A stretch of 64,000 nucleotides of DNA from contig CM076148.1 of the NCBI GenBank assembly GCA_038025085.1, positions 35,446,501 to 35,510,500 of the forward strand, written 5' to 3'. The first letter of the stretch is position 1. Every line of letters begins with the position of its first letter. Below are positions 11,320-21,726 of the stretch, piece by piece. The notes beneath the pieces were generated by a model. It saw only the letters and a list, made by a program, of their open reading frames with translations, made no database searches and had not been told where the DNA came from. Source of the stretch: Tetragonia tetragonoides. Taxonomy: Eukaryota > Streptophyta > Magnoliopsida > Caryophyllales > Aizoaceae. The position numbers were made by a program, and so were the translations under genes.

Positions 11320-11539
11320 TGTAGAATATGTGAGCTATAATTAATTCCTTTATTTATTTATTCTTAGCTTTAACAAACTTTCCTAGTTAGTGAGAATAGC
11401 ACAGTGTATATAAGCTGCAGGCAGTTATTTTCATTAGTTCTGTACATTACATTTCCTCTGTATTCTTGAGAGTTTCTCTCTCTAGAGCTTTATGCTCCAT
11501 TAATCAATGAGATATTTTCTCACAATTCCGCATTGCTCA
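11320..11539 (+). repeat. Copia 3' LTR
   Basis: 220 bp, begins TGTAGAATATG and ends GCATTGCTCA. Nearly identical to the 5' LTR. Confidence 0.93.
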
Positions 11540-11650
11540 TAGAGAGTCTCGAGATGTTTATAACTAGAGGATATATAATTTTGAATTTAAACATCTTTGA
11601 TGTTATTACTCTAGTAACACTCCCCTAGCTTGATATTTCCTCATAGTTTT

Positions 11651-11700
11651 TGACGAAAGAAGAATCTCGATATAATGACGAAAGAAGGACCTCGATATAA
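11651..11700. repeat. 25-bp tandem duplication
   Basis: Two copies of a 25-bp unit beginning TGACGAAAGAAG, at 11651-11675 and 11676-11700, with two mismatches. Function unknown. Confidence 0.85.
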
Positions 11701-12793
11701 TACACGGATTTTACTTGAAGTTCACGTGTATTAGGAATTTAGAATATTTTATCAAATTGTTACCAAAACAAAGAACTGAAGAAGTACTTGTTTCCAGTCA
11801 AAGCGGAGAAAAAAGAAGCAAAAACTTCCTTTGAAGTCCCTGGCCTTGAGAATAGTGAAAAGCTGAAGAATATCCGTAGTCACCTTGTTTAAAATGGCAA
11901 ATGGTTCTCCTAAAAGAATGAAAATGAAATTACACCACCCAACTAATAAGTAACAATAAAGGTCAAATGGGGAATTCACGTTTAATCTCTCGGCCATCTA
12001 AACCACCAATGTTGCAAATAAGCTACATAGGCCGTTAATGTTTTGATTTGGGCCATGTAAGTGATTGACCATCGAAAAATTAGAGAATTAATTACAATCG
12101 CACTCCAAGTCTTCAACACAAGCAAGTGCCCTGGTAAAAAGATAAATAAGTTATAGATATTTTATTTTGGAGTGAACTTGTAGAATTTAATTTTCAATGA
12201 AATTACAACATGTTTTCTTATCAAGTCCAAGCAAAACTTATACTAATGCATCATTGTAAAATTCATTAACCAAATGAGTCAATAATAGGATTATAAAGCA
12301 TATCAACATATGGTTTTTACCATTAGAAATGAGGTATCTTTTGCACATTTATGCAATGATTTTACTCCGTGAATAAGTATATCCATTCATAACTTGTATC
12401 ACACATAAGATAAGAATTATAACTTCAATAGGAGTCAAAAAGTTGCAAACAAAAGTTCAAGAGTTTTGAAAGTTACAAGGCAATATTCAGAAATTAAAGG
12501 TTGCCATTGGGAAGACATCTAAGGTATATATTGACATGGTTTGAGAGTGTTTTAGACCACTTGTAATTTTATATGGTGGTTACCGCATTTGTGTAATCAC
12601 CACAATAATTAAAATACTAACTATTAAGTGGTTTTTTTTACCATTTGCATGATTGGTTTTATCTATTCTACATCTAACTAAGATTTTTAAATAAATAAAG
12701 AATTCAAATAAGGTGTAACTAGAGTGACATCATAAAATTATATGTACTATAAATTGTTACGACCAAAACTCACATTAAAAAAGTTAATCTAAA
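11701..12793. other. AT-rich intergenic DNA
   Basis: No convincing gene. A segment around 12,565-12,625 (TATATGGTGGTTACC) recurs as an imperfect inverted repeat at about 12,840-12,895, so a degenerate MITE with GGTGGTTACC-type arms may lie here. Its ends could not be fixed. Confidence 0.4.
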
Positions 12794-13448
<655 letters not shown>

Positions 13449-14441
13449 AAAAAACCCACAAGTTACTGCAAACAACTTTCACTACTCTAATTCGAGATGC
13501 AATAGAAATTGAACACCAATACTGTATCAAAAACTACATGTAGGAAATGGAAAAGAGATCATATTCATTTGTAATAAAATTGTTATGTGTCTTTCATATG
13601 GATTACAATCGAAGTATGAGTTTCACCTTCCAGTATTAGTGACCTATAAGTGTTAATTTGCTTCATATTTTCATTTTCGTACTTACCTACTTTTATATGT
13701 GTTATTTGCTTCATATTTTCATTTTCTTTTTGATATAGGACTCGTACTAAAAGTATATATTAATAGGTCTTGTGTAACATGATTTTTAAAGTATACATCA
13801 ATTATGATAACTATTTAAGGATTTGAATGAGACTTGCCTTATAAAATGATCGTGAGTGTATATTGTGCTATGTTTTATTGCCAAAGTGGAAAAAATATTA
13901 TACCTGTTTGTTGGGTTCTATATCTTGTTGTGAATGCTCCTCTTTCTTTTTTTTCTTCTCATCAAAATCAAAATCATAATATTATCTATATATTAGAGGC
14001 ATTTTCTGACAGCAACGAACGCATCCACCTAAGCGAGTCGCTTTTAGCTATGCCACCTAAGTGAGTTTTTTACAAATTAAATAAATTATAATTTAATAAT
14101 AATAAAGAAGCATAAATAGAAGTTAGTAGAGAAAGAATATTAGCGTTATAGCGGTAAATCATCGAATATAGCGAAATATTAAGAGGTGTATAACCTTTGT
14201 TTCACACCTCGAAAATTCAAATATCTTATACCAATAAAAAGAGGGTGAAACGCACCTCAAAACAATATATATTTATCATATATCGTATACAATACTAGTA
14301 GCAATTACGGAAGCATAGGAAGTATCAATCAACAAGTCAAGTAATGGATACAATTAAGGTGATAGTGATCTTTCTTTCTTTTTTATGTAAAGGTTTCCAA
14401 AATATTTATACAGGTAATTTTCCTAAAATTCGTAAAAGATA
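13449..14441. other. AT-rich intergenic DNA
   Basis: No gene recognised. The stretch from about 13,983 (TCTATATATTAGAGGC) and the words CCACCTAAGCGA/CCACCTAAGTGA recur near 17,800, suggesting a shared dispersed repeat, possibly Helitron-like. Confidence 0.4.
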
Positions 14442-14697
14442 CTTCCTCCGTCTCAAAAAAATCCGAACCTTTGTTTTTTCACGGTATTCAAGACACCACT
14501 TTGACCGTAAATAACTACAGTTATATGAATATAAAAATTATAACAATACGAATTTTTGAAAGTACTTTTAAAAATGAATCTAACAAAAGTATTTTCATAA
14601 TGTGATTCTTTATATATTTTCATAAATTAATGGTCAAATTTTGTTAAGTTTAACCTTCAAAAAAATAAAAGTTCGGATTTTTTTGAGACGGAGGGAA
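14442..14697. mobile_element. Stowaway-type MITE (Tc1/Mariner)
   Basis: 256 bp. The ends are CTTCCTCCGTCTCAAAAAAA and, inverted, TTCCCTCCGTCTCAAAAAAA, extending into matching ATCCGAAC arms. TA dinucleotides flank both sides (14440-14441 and 14698-14699). This is the canonical plant Stowaway terminus. No coding capacity. Confidence 0.93.
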
Positions 14698-15089
14698 TAG
14701 TTCATAGAGTAATTGAAATATCTTCTCTCATGACCCTTTTTCCCCCCCGCAACTCTTACCCCCTTCCCTCTTCTTCTTTTACGTCTGTTGTTCTTTTTTT
14801 TGGTGAGTTTGATTTTTCATTTTTCTTTTAATATTTTATTCTTCCCTTCTCATTTTTCTCCATTATTTAATTTTCTTGACTAACTACCTTACTTTTAGGC
14901 TTTCACACTGAGATATTAGTTTCCTAATCAATCATCTTCATCTTATACCCGTCTTGAGACTTTCTGATTCAAGAGTGACCAAGTAAACATGTTCAAGTAA
15001 GTTTTTGGGAGTTGGGACTATAGATATAATAGGTGATATTGTTAAGGCGCTGCACTATCGTGATGGGAAACATTATGACATAATAAAGC
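14698..15089. other. Intergenic, pyrimidine-rich
   Basis: No gene seen. T/C-rich tract around 14,730-14,880. Confidence 0.5.
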
Positions 15090-15192
15090 TAGCATATTTG
15101 CACGTTTGGACGAGTTTTAAATGGTTAAAGGTCAAGTTAAAAATGTAAGTTTATTTCAGTTCAGGTTTTTTCCAGTCGAAGAGAACGGAGCC
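15090..15192. mobile_element. Tourist-family MITE fragment (one end only)
   Basis: Ends AGAGAACGGAGCC at 15180-15192 followed by TTA, matching the right end of the complete family member at 15290-15594. The left part is missing. Confidence 0.65.
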
Positions 15193-15289
15193 TTATTTTT
15201 AAATTCCAATATATGTTCACGATGATATATGTGTCATTGAAAAATTTTCAATGCGTACTTTCAAATGAACTTAATTTTGAAAGAGTTTA

Positions 15290-15594
15290 GGCTCTGTTCT
15301 CCTCAACTCAATTCCACTTAAGTCCAGTTCATGCGTAACTTTATCATTTAAATAACTTTTTATTTTGAAATAAATTCGTGATGATAACTATGTATTTAGA
15401 AAGATTTCAAAGCATACTTTCCAATGATAACTATGTCATTAGGAAGCTTTTGAACCATACTTTCAAATGAGACCAATACCAAATATGTTCCGGCGAGTTT
15501 TAAATTGTTAAAGGTCAAGTGAAATAAATCAAATCTGTTCAGTTCGATTCAAAATTAGTTTAGTTCAATTTTTCCAATTGAAAAGAACGGAACC
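15290..15594. mobile_element. Tourist-type MITE (PIF/Harbinger)
   Basis: 305 bp. Left end GGCTCTGTTCTCCTCAACT; right end, inverted, GGTTCCGTTCTTTTCAATT. TTA target-site duplications at 15287-15289 and 15595-15597. The inside is AT-rich with GTTCAGTTC-like words. Members of the same family lie at 15665-17745, 18779-19257 and 19379-26958. Confidence 0.85.
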
Positions 15595-16205
15595 TTAATG
15601 AGTTATAAGGGGGTAAATGTTACGTAAAAAGACAATCAATTCAATTCAACTCATATAAGCCTAAGGCTTTAATCTCCTCAACTTATTTTTGATTCACTTG
15701 AGTTCAATTCAGTTTAGTTCATGTAAGAACTTACACTTGAATAATTTTTTTCTTCTAAAAGGATTATTGATGATCGATATTAGTATCATTGAAAATAGTA
15801 TCATATATTTTCAATTGAGTCCAATATTGAATATGTTTGGAGGAGTTTTATATGGTTAATTGTTGATGTAAACCAAATTATCAAATTGGTCCTTTAAAAT
15901 GAACACCCTTGGACAATCTTGTCCTTTTTAAAACGCATGAGATATGTTAGTCTTTTAAAACGTAATTATGTACAGATTCCCCCTCTGAACCAGATTTAGG
16001 GAGAATCTTAACATTAATTACGTTTTTAATCATTTTTCGTATTTTTTCCTATTTAATCTATTTTCAGTTTTATTTTCTCTCTTTTTAATTCTTTACTCTC
16101 ATTTTCTTTTCATTTTACTTTTTACTTTTCCCTTTTCTTTGTTTCTTCTTTTTTCCCTTTTCTTTGTTTCTTCTTTTTTCCCTTTCTCTCTCTCCAATTG
16201 GCACA

Positions 16206-16370
16206 ATGAACCTGTTGCAGAAACTCAGCCATGGAGCTTGGTTTCCAATCTCAACCACCCCCTTTCAAAACCCCCAAATTCGATCTGGTCTAGCTCTACC
16301 CATCAACAACTCCAGAAGCAACCCAATTAGAGTGTGCCTTTACAGAAGCAACCCATCCATCACCATCACC
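16206..16370 (+). other. Gene-like fragment inside the foldback/MULE-like element
   Basis: From the ATG at 16206 an open frame begins MNLLQKLSHGAWFPISTTP and is rich in Ser, Thr, Pro and Arg with few acidic residues, which resembles an organelle transit peptide. The hAT insertion breaks it. The opposite arm also carries the CAATTGGCACAATGA landmark. Capture of a host gene piece (Pack-MULE style) is an inference. No family was recognised. Confidence 0.3.
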
Positions 16371-16378
16371 ATTCTTAT

Positions 16379-16965
16379 TAGGGATGACAATGGGGCGGGG
16401 CGTAGTGAATATAGGTAGATCCATCCCCATACCCACTTGGATATTTTGATTCCGCCACCCGTCCCATCCCCACCACGGGTTGGAGATTCCAAATCCACCC
16501 CCACCCCACTTACCCGGCGAGTATCCACCTTCGCTTCATTTATCGAGAGGGTATCCACATTCGCTTTATACCCACTCGAAAAGAAACGAAGCCCACATCT
16601 GGATCTACATCAAATTCATCTAAGATAATTTGCAATGAAAAATTTAAGCTTTTTGATAAGCAATAAAAGTAGACAATTTTATATATTTGGTAAAATAAGA
16701 TTTTATATATTTATATTTTGCATTTTATTTTTACATGGGTATGAGGTGAGGCAGATGGATATGAAGCGGGGCGGGTATAAGGTTGGACGGGGCTCCAACG
16801 GGTATCCACTGAGGAAAGAAGACAAACCACCTCCGCCCCATCCCCGCGATTTTGCTTTATCAAAACCACACTCGCCCCATCCCCACCTAGCACTCCCCCA
16901 CCCCCGCCCCAAATGAGACGGTTGCGGGGCGATAACTACCTATATCCGCCCCACTGCCATCCCTA
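16379..16965. mobile_element. Non-autonomous hAT element (587 bp)
   Basis: Ends TAGGGATGACAATGGGGCGG and, inverted, TAGGGATGGCAGTGGGGCGG, flanked by the perfect 8-bp duplication ATTCTTAT (16371-16378 and 16966-16973). Both ends are packed with GGGGCGGGG/CCCCGCCCC units. No transposase. Apparent open frames over the GC-rich ends are composition artefacts. Confidence 0.93.
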
Positions 16966-17778
16966 ATTCTTATGGATTCTTCCTCCATTCCATAACTAAA
17001 CACAAATACAACAACCCAAAAGTAAAACGTCGTCAGCGTGTGCTTCACGGGAGGGGAAGGGGTCGCTAAGGGTTAGAATTGTGGTGGTTGTAATGGCTAG
17101 GTTACTTTTGGGAGTTTTTCTTGTTTCAGCCCACCAAATTTATTTTTGTCATTGGTTGCTCTGCCATTAGCACTCTACTCAGTACCTCCCAACCCACTAA
17201 AATTGTTTATAATGTGTTATTTGTGCTGACAAGAATTGAAAAGGTTTGGCCTTTTGGTGTCGTTTCTCGATGAGGAGGATTAAGGAGCAAATGACCATGG
17301 TTGAGTGTCTGGAACAAAGCCCTATGGCTGAGAGTTTATTGTGAGAGTGAGAGAGGGGTTAAGTTCATTGTGCCAATTGGAGAGAGGGGAAAAAAGATAG
17401 AAATAAAGAAAAAGGGAAAAGTAATAATAGATACAAAAACAAGAGAAAAGAAATTAAAAAGGGAGAAAATGGGACTGAAAATAGATAAAAAGAAAAATAA
17501 AATATGAAAATAGATTAAAAAAATATAATTAATGTAAAGATGTCCCCTAAACCCGGTTCAGAGGGGGAATCTACACATAATTACGTTTTTAAAGACTAAC
17601 TTGTCCTATGCGTTTTTAAAAGGACCAGATTATCCAAGGGTGTTCATTTAAAGGACCAATTTGGTAATTCGGGACAAAGTTAATCCAGTTCAGTTAAGTT
17701 CAAATAAGTTCAGTTACGTGCTTTTCAGTTCAAAAGAGCGGATTCTAAATCCATTAAGTTTATACATGTGAGACATTT

Positions 17779-18251
17779 TCTAATAGTATAGACCACGTCC
17801 ACCTAAGCGATGTTTTTTTAAGTGATATCACCTAAGTGAACATTTTAAAATTTAAAAAATAAAATTTAAACAACAAGAATATGTCATAGATAAAAGTCAA
17901 GAAACCCCTTTGTTTCATTATAAATATTTCCTTATATAATGGTTTTTATTAGAGTGGATGAAGACTTTTTAGACAATGACCTCATATTTGGATCATTTAC
18001 AACATATTATCTAAAATTAATAAAAATGGGTGATAAAAGTTAAAATTATACAAGGTACCTCTATAAACCATATTAATCTTATTAAATGATCTTGATGATA
18101 TAAAATGGATTATAACATTAATTATTTTTTCAGAAGTGATTAACAATGTAATTCATATATTATACTTTGATTTTTCAAAGAGATTAATAATCATGTTATA
18201 TCAATTTTGTAATATAAATACAATTCGTACAACGCACGGACATATATCTAG
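17779..18251. mobile_element. Possible Helitron-like remnant
   Basis: Starts TCTAATAGTATAG and ends in ACAACGCACGGACATATATCTAG followed by T. A CTAG terminus preceded by a CGTGCAACGCACG-like hairpin is typical of plant Helitrons, here with a damaged hairpin (CGTACAACGCACG). The base before the 5' TC is T and not the expected A, so the 5' end is uncertain. Confidence 0.35.
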
Positions 18252-18304
18252 TATTCAACTTAAGAAATGCTCCTTCAATCAATTACTGTAGTTGCCTTAA
18301 TTAT

Positions 18305-18671
18305 ACAGTTCGCATTAATACCGCACCCCTATTAAAATTTTGATAAATTTCCCCTTTTTATGATGTTAGGCCCTAATTCGCTTTCTACACCAACTTATAA
18401 TACTAAAAAAAAAAGGAACGAAATACACGGATTAAAGGACCTGCGCCTGAGTTGGGCGCAAGCTTACAGGACCTGCGCCTGATTCAGGCGCAAGTTAATC
18501 ATAAAAAGGGGTGCGAGTCCTTTAATCCGTGTATTTCGTTCCTTTTTTTTGTATTATAAGTTGGTGTAGAAAGCGAATTAGGGCCTAAAATCATAACAAG
18601 GGCAAATTTGTCAAAATTTTAATAGGGGTGCGGTATTGTTTTAAAAGGGGTGCGATATTAATGCGAACTGT
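18305..18671. mobile_element. Foldback MITE, near-perfect long hairpin
   Basis: The two halves are complementary over about 150 bp each, from ACAGTTCGCATTAAT at the outer end inward through CACCCCTATTAAAATTTTGA, GGCCCTAATTCGCTTTCTAC and GAACGAAATACACGGATTAA. The right arm carries a duplicated GGGGTGCG word. The loop has two tandem units with CCTGCGCCTGA and GGCGCAAG, each a small palindrome. No clear target-site duplication. Confidence 0.8.
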
Positions 18672-18778
18672 TCTAATATAAGATATGTATTTTTGTTTTA
18701 CAATTTCAAAGTTATTTCTACCTATTAAATATAGACTTTTTGGCTTTTTCCTAAATGATAAATGGGTTAAACAAGTTA

Positions 18779-19257
18779 GGCTATGTTCTCATTAATTCAC
18801 ATAAATTCAGTTTAGTTCAGTAGACTTCAACTCATATAGAATTTCACTCAAATAATTTTTTATTTCAAAATAAATTAATGATGATACTTATGTCGTTTCA
18901 AATAAAATATTTCAAAGCATAATTTCAAATGAGTTTAATATTAAGGGCGTGTTGTTTAGAGCTTATCCGGCTAGTACAGTTCAGCTCCGGAGTGGTCGAT
19001 CTCGTGTCACTTCAGTGTTTTTAGTTCAGTTCAGTGATGTTCATTTTAGCTCGATTTTGTTCAGTTCAGAGTCATATACATTTTGTCTCACATAGAAAGT
19101 GGGGTCCAATTCAGTTCGTTGGTGTTCAGTTCAATTGTGACAGCTCTAAAGTACGCATCCTAAATACCTTTGGATCACAGATTAAATGGTTGAAGGTGAA
19201 GTTAATAAAATCAAATTCAATTTAGTTGAATAATTTCCACTTGAGAATAACACTGCT
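18779..19257. mobile_element. Tourist-type MITE with a nested MITE
   Basis: Left end GGCTATGTTCTCATTAATTC; the right end, inverted, is a weaker match (AGCAGTGTTATTCTCAAGTGG). TTA duplications at 18776-18778 and 19258-19260. Same family as 15290-15594, interrupted at 18945. Confidence 0.7.
18945..19160. mobile_element. Small Harbinger-like MITE nested in the Tourist MITE
   Basis: 216 bp. Ends GGGCGTGTTGTTTAGAGCT and, inverted, GGATGCGTACTTTAGAGCT. TAA duplications at 18942-18944 and 19161-19163. The inside is rich in TTCAGTTCAG words. Confidence 0.7.
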
Positions 19258-19725
19258 TTATATGGGTCACATGTTATTGAATGGGTAGGAATAGAGTTGG
19301 AGTTGTTAAACACGTTAAGCTTGGGTCAAACATTTTCAAGTTGGACCTTACATTTGTAGTAAACAAGTTGTTGCCTTAGGCTCCGTTTGATTCATCTAAA
19401 AAAACTTAACTAAACTAAACTAATATTTTTAACCTGACTATTAATCATTTAAAATTCGTCCAAAAATATTCAATATTGAACTCATGTTGAAGTATGTTTT
19501 AAGATATTTCCTATGACATAGTTATCATCATTAATCTATTTCGAAATAAATTTTTTTCTAAGTGATAAAGTAAATTTCATGGGGTACCCTTAAAGTTTGC
19601 ACTTTTAAACGGGATACCCACTTGTTTTAAACTTTCCACGAAATAAAATATAGTAAAACTCCATTGAAATCACAAGTGTGGAACCCTAATTCTAGAGAGA
19701 GAAAATTCTCTCTTCTCCTCTCCCC

Positions 19726-21341
19726 ATGGGAGACAAAAACCCTTCACAGGAAGAATTCGATCAACTAGCCCGCTCCACCAAAGTCCAAAAGAGGAAGAAC
19801 GTCATCTGAGCACCACCAGGATGATGATGGATCCACTATTAATCCGAGCCCATCCAAGCACCACAAACACGAACTACCAAACACCTTACCTTTAAGGAGA
19901 TTATGGCTAGCGCTGAACGTGAGAAGGAAGGCCATGATCTTGATATGACCTCTTGGGAATCTGATTGGGACGACCCTGATCTCAATGAAGATGTTGCGCC
20001 TGATTACGAAGACCCCACATGCCCCACAATACTACTAACAACAAAGGAGAAAGAGATCCTCCGTAGACCATGGAGACAGTCCATCATTGTGCGCATGCTA
20101 AACAAGGGACCTGGCTATGCACAACTGCGCGACAAATTACAGAAAAAATGGACTCTCAAAGGAGAATTCAGAATGATTGACGTAGGGATTGACCACTATG
20201 TGATTAAATTTACGAACTTGGATGATCTAAACCATGTCCTCACTCAAAGACCCTAGATTATCAATGGGAATTATGTAGTTATTCGTAGATGGACTCCTAA
20301 TTTCCTACCTGATGAGGAGCTTGTCCGTTTCCTCACAGCATGGATTCGTATCTTTAACGCAATGTTCTTGAAACGAATAGCTGATAAAGTGGGCAAGATT
20401 AACAGCATTGATAGAACAACATCCGATGTCACTCGTGGCCAGTATACTCTCTTGAGTGTAGAGGTTGATCTCTCCAAGCCACTACTCTCCAAATTCAAAT
20501 ACAATGGCAGAATATGGCGAATCGAATGGGAGGGTATCAAGTCCATTTGCTTCCATTGTGGGAAGTTGGGTCACATGGAAGAGCATTGCCCAGCCAAAGG
20601 TGTGGAACAATCAATCATTGTACTGCTCCCAATGATCCTAGAAAAGATCCTAGAAAAACTTACCCTGCACCTCAACCTGAAGTTCTTGAAAAATATGGTG
20701 AATGGATGATTATCAAGGGCTCGAATAGGGGACGTCCTCCAAAGACGACAACGACATCTGGCGGTGGAAAAGCTCCGGGAAGACAACAAAAGCACAACAA
20801 TGGTGGAGGACGTGATGCAGCTGGGTCCTCTCGCAAGCAACAAACCCGACCCGAGAATACCAGTCGGACCCGTATCTTGGACTGTAATCTCCGTGAAAAG
20901 GAAAACCCGGTTAATCAGGGTTCCAGATTCTCTTCAGTGGATCAGTTGGGTGATGAGATTATTCCCCCAAATAGTGCGGGGGAAATCCCTATTACCGAGG
21001 AGATAATCACGGAACAACTTGACCAACCGGCTACTAGGATTACGGGAAATAATCTACAAGATGTCCAGAATATGGAGATTTTGGAACAATCCCTGGTCAA
21101 CCGCCCACATCATGATAGCTTCTCATTTGAGGCTAATCCTGCACAACACAATAACAATATCCCCTCCAATGCTACTCACCCAAAACCCACAAAAATGACC
21201 CAAAAAAAGAAACGAAGCCCAAATAACACACAAGCCCGTTCTACGACCTCACACATGCCAACCCAACGCCCAACCCACGAACTGCCCACAAATGACCCAA
21301 ACACGTGCTCACCTAAGGCAACCCAACTTTTTGGGTACTAG
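19726..21341 (+). pseudogene. LINE ORF1 (DUF4283, zinc knuckle), broken
   Basis: Probable start at the ATG at 19726 (MGDKNPSQEEFDQL), stopped after 27 codons by TGA at 19807. The same frame reopens at 19903 and carries the DUF4283-type domain (ILRRPWRQSIIVRMLNK ... FTNLDDLNHVLTQRP), a TAG at 20254-20256, then NGNYVVIRRWTPNF and a CX2CX4HX4C knuckle (CFHCGKLGHMEEHC, about 20,550-20,590). A frameshift near 20,600 leads into the Gly/Arg/Asn-rich basic tail, open to 21341 (KGSNRGRPPKTTTTSGGG). ORF1 proteins coat the LINE RNA. Confidence 0.8.
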
Positions 21342-21726
21342 CATGCAGACAGCCCAACCCAGCCCATGACATTTTATCGAGACCCTCTAAGGACCATCAC
21401 GAATTCCTTTTTGTCCCCATTCAATGGGCTCATACAACCTCAAGGTCTGGGGGTTCTCTCACATCAACACACCAATGATCCGCCCATACTGGAGAATGAA
21501 AATCGTGGGGATAACTCGCTGAATCCCATGGCCCTACAAGGGGATGCCACCTCCCTTAGTGAACATAGAATCCATAATGACCAAGGTTTCTCTCACCATA
21601 CCCATGACCAGGGCACTCCTATGCATGAAGGAGAAGGTCCCTATGAGGAAGAGGAGGATTCCCCCATTCTCACGAAGGTGGTTCCGACCTTTCTATTACC
21701 ATTTACCCTCAAAATTTGGTTTTTCC

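Larger units (their letters stand above)
6371..11539 (+). mobile_element. Ty1-Copia LTR retrotransposon, full length but coding-defective
   Basis: Two 220-bp LTRs (6371-6590 and 11320-11539) enclose a primer-binding site TGGTATCAGAGC, the domains gag, protease, integrase, reverse transcriptase and RNase H in Copia order, and a purine tract just before the 3' LTR. AGAGAG stands directly before the 5' LTR (6365-6370) and one base after the final CA (11541-11546), so a 5-6 bp target-site duplication is present with the LTR end ambiguous by one or two bases. By eye the LTRs differ at 6 of 220 positions (about 2.7%), so the insertion is fairly young. Several stops and frameshifts make it non-autonomous. 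Confidence 0.95.
15866..17677. mobile_element. Foldback/MULE-like element with long terminal inverted repeats
   Basis: The two ends are long inverted repeats of roughly 350-400 bp. Shared landmarks in both arms include AAATTGGTCCTTTAAA, AACACCCTTGGA, GATTCCCCCTCTGAACC and CTCTCCAATTGGCACAATGA. Ends are fixed only to within ~10 bp. GTTAAT occurs just outside both ends, compatible with a degraded 9-bp duplication. No transposase is visible. The centre holds gene-like sequence (16,206-16,370) and a younger hAT insertion (16379-16965). Confidence 0.75.
15665..17745. mobile_element. Tourist-type MITE split by a foldback/MULE-like insertion
   Basis: Left end GGCTTTAATCTCCTCAACT (15665) and right end, inverted, GAATCCGCTCTTTTGAACTG (to 17745). 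TAA duplications at 15662-15664 and 17746-17748. The family sequence runs to about 15,865 and resumes at about 17,678, where GTTAAT-containing DNA is repeated on both sides of the inserted element. Confidence 0.75.

Noticed and set aside
11752..11997. 81-residue minus-strand open frame
   Set aside because: No recognisable domain, hydrophobic by AT-rich composition, no promoter or splice support.
16340..16916. Several Pro/Gly/Arg-rich open frames
   Set aside because: They fall on the GC-rich subterminal repeats of a hAT element and read the repeat words, not a gene.
18400..18520. CRISPR-like or attachment-site repeats in the palindrome loop
   Set aside because: Only two units, in a plant nuclear foldback element; CRISPR arrays are not expected and no spacer structure exists.
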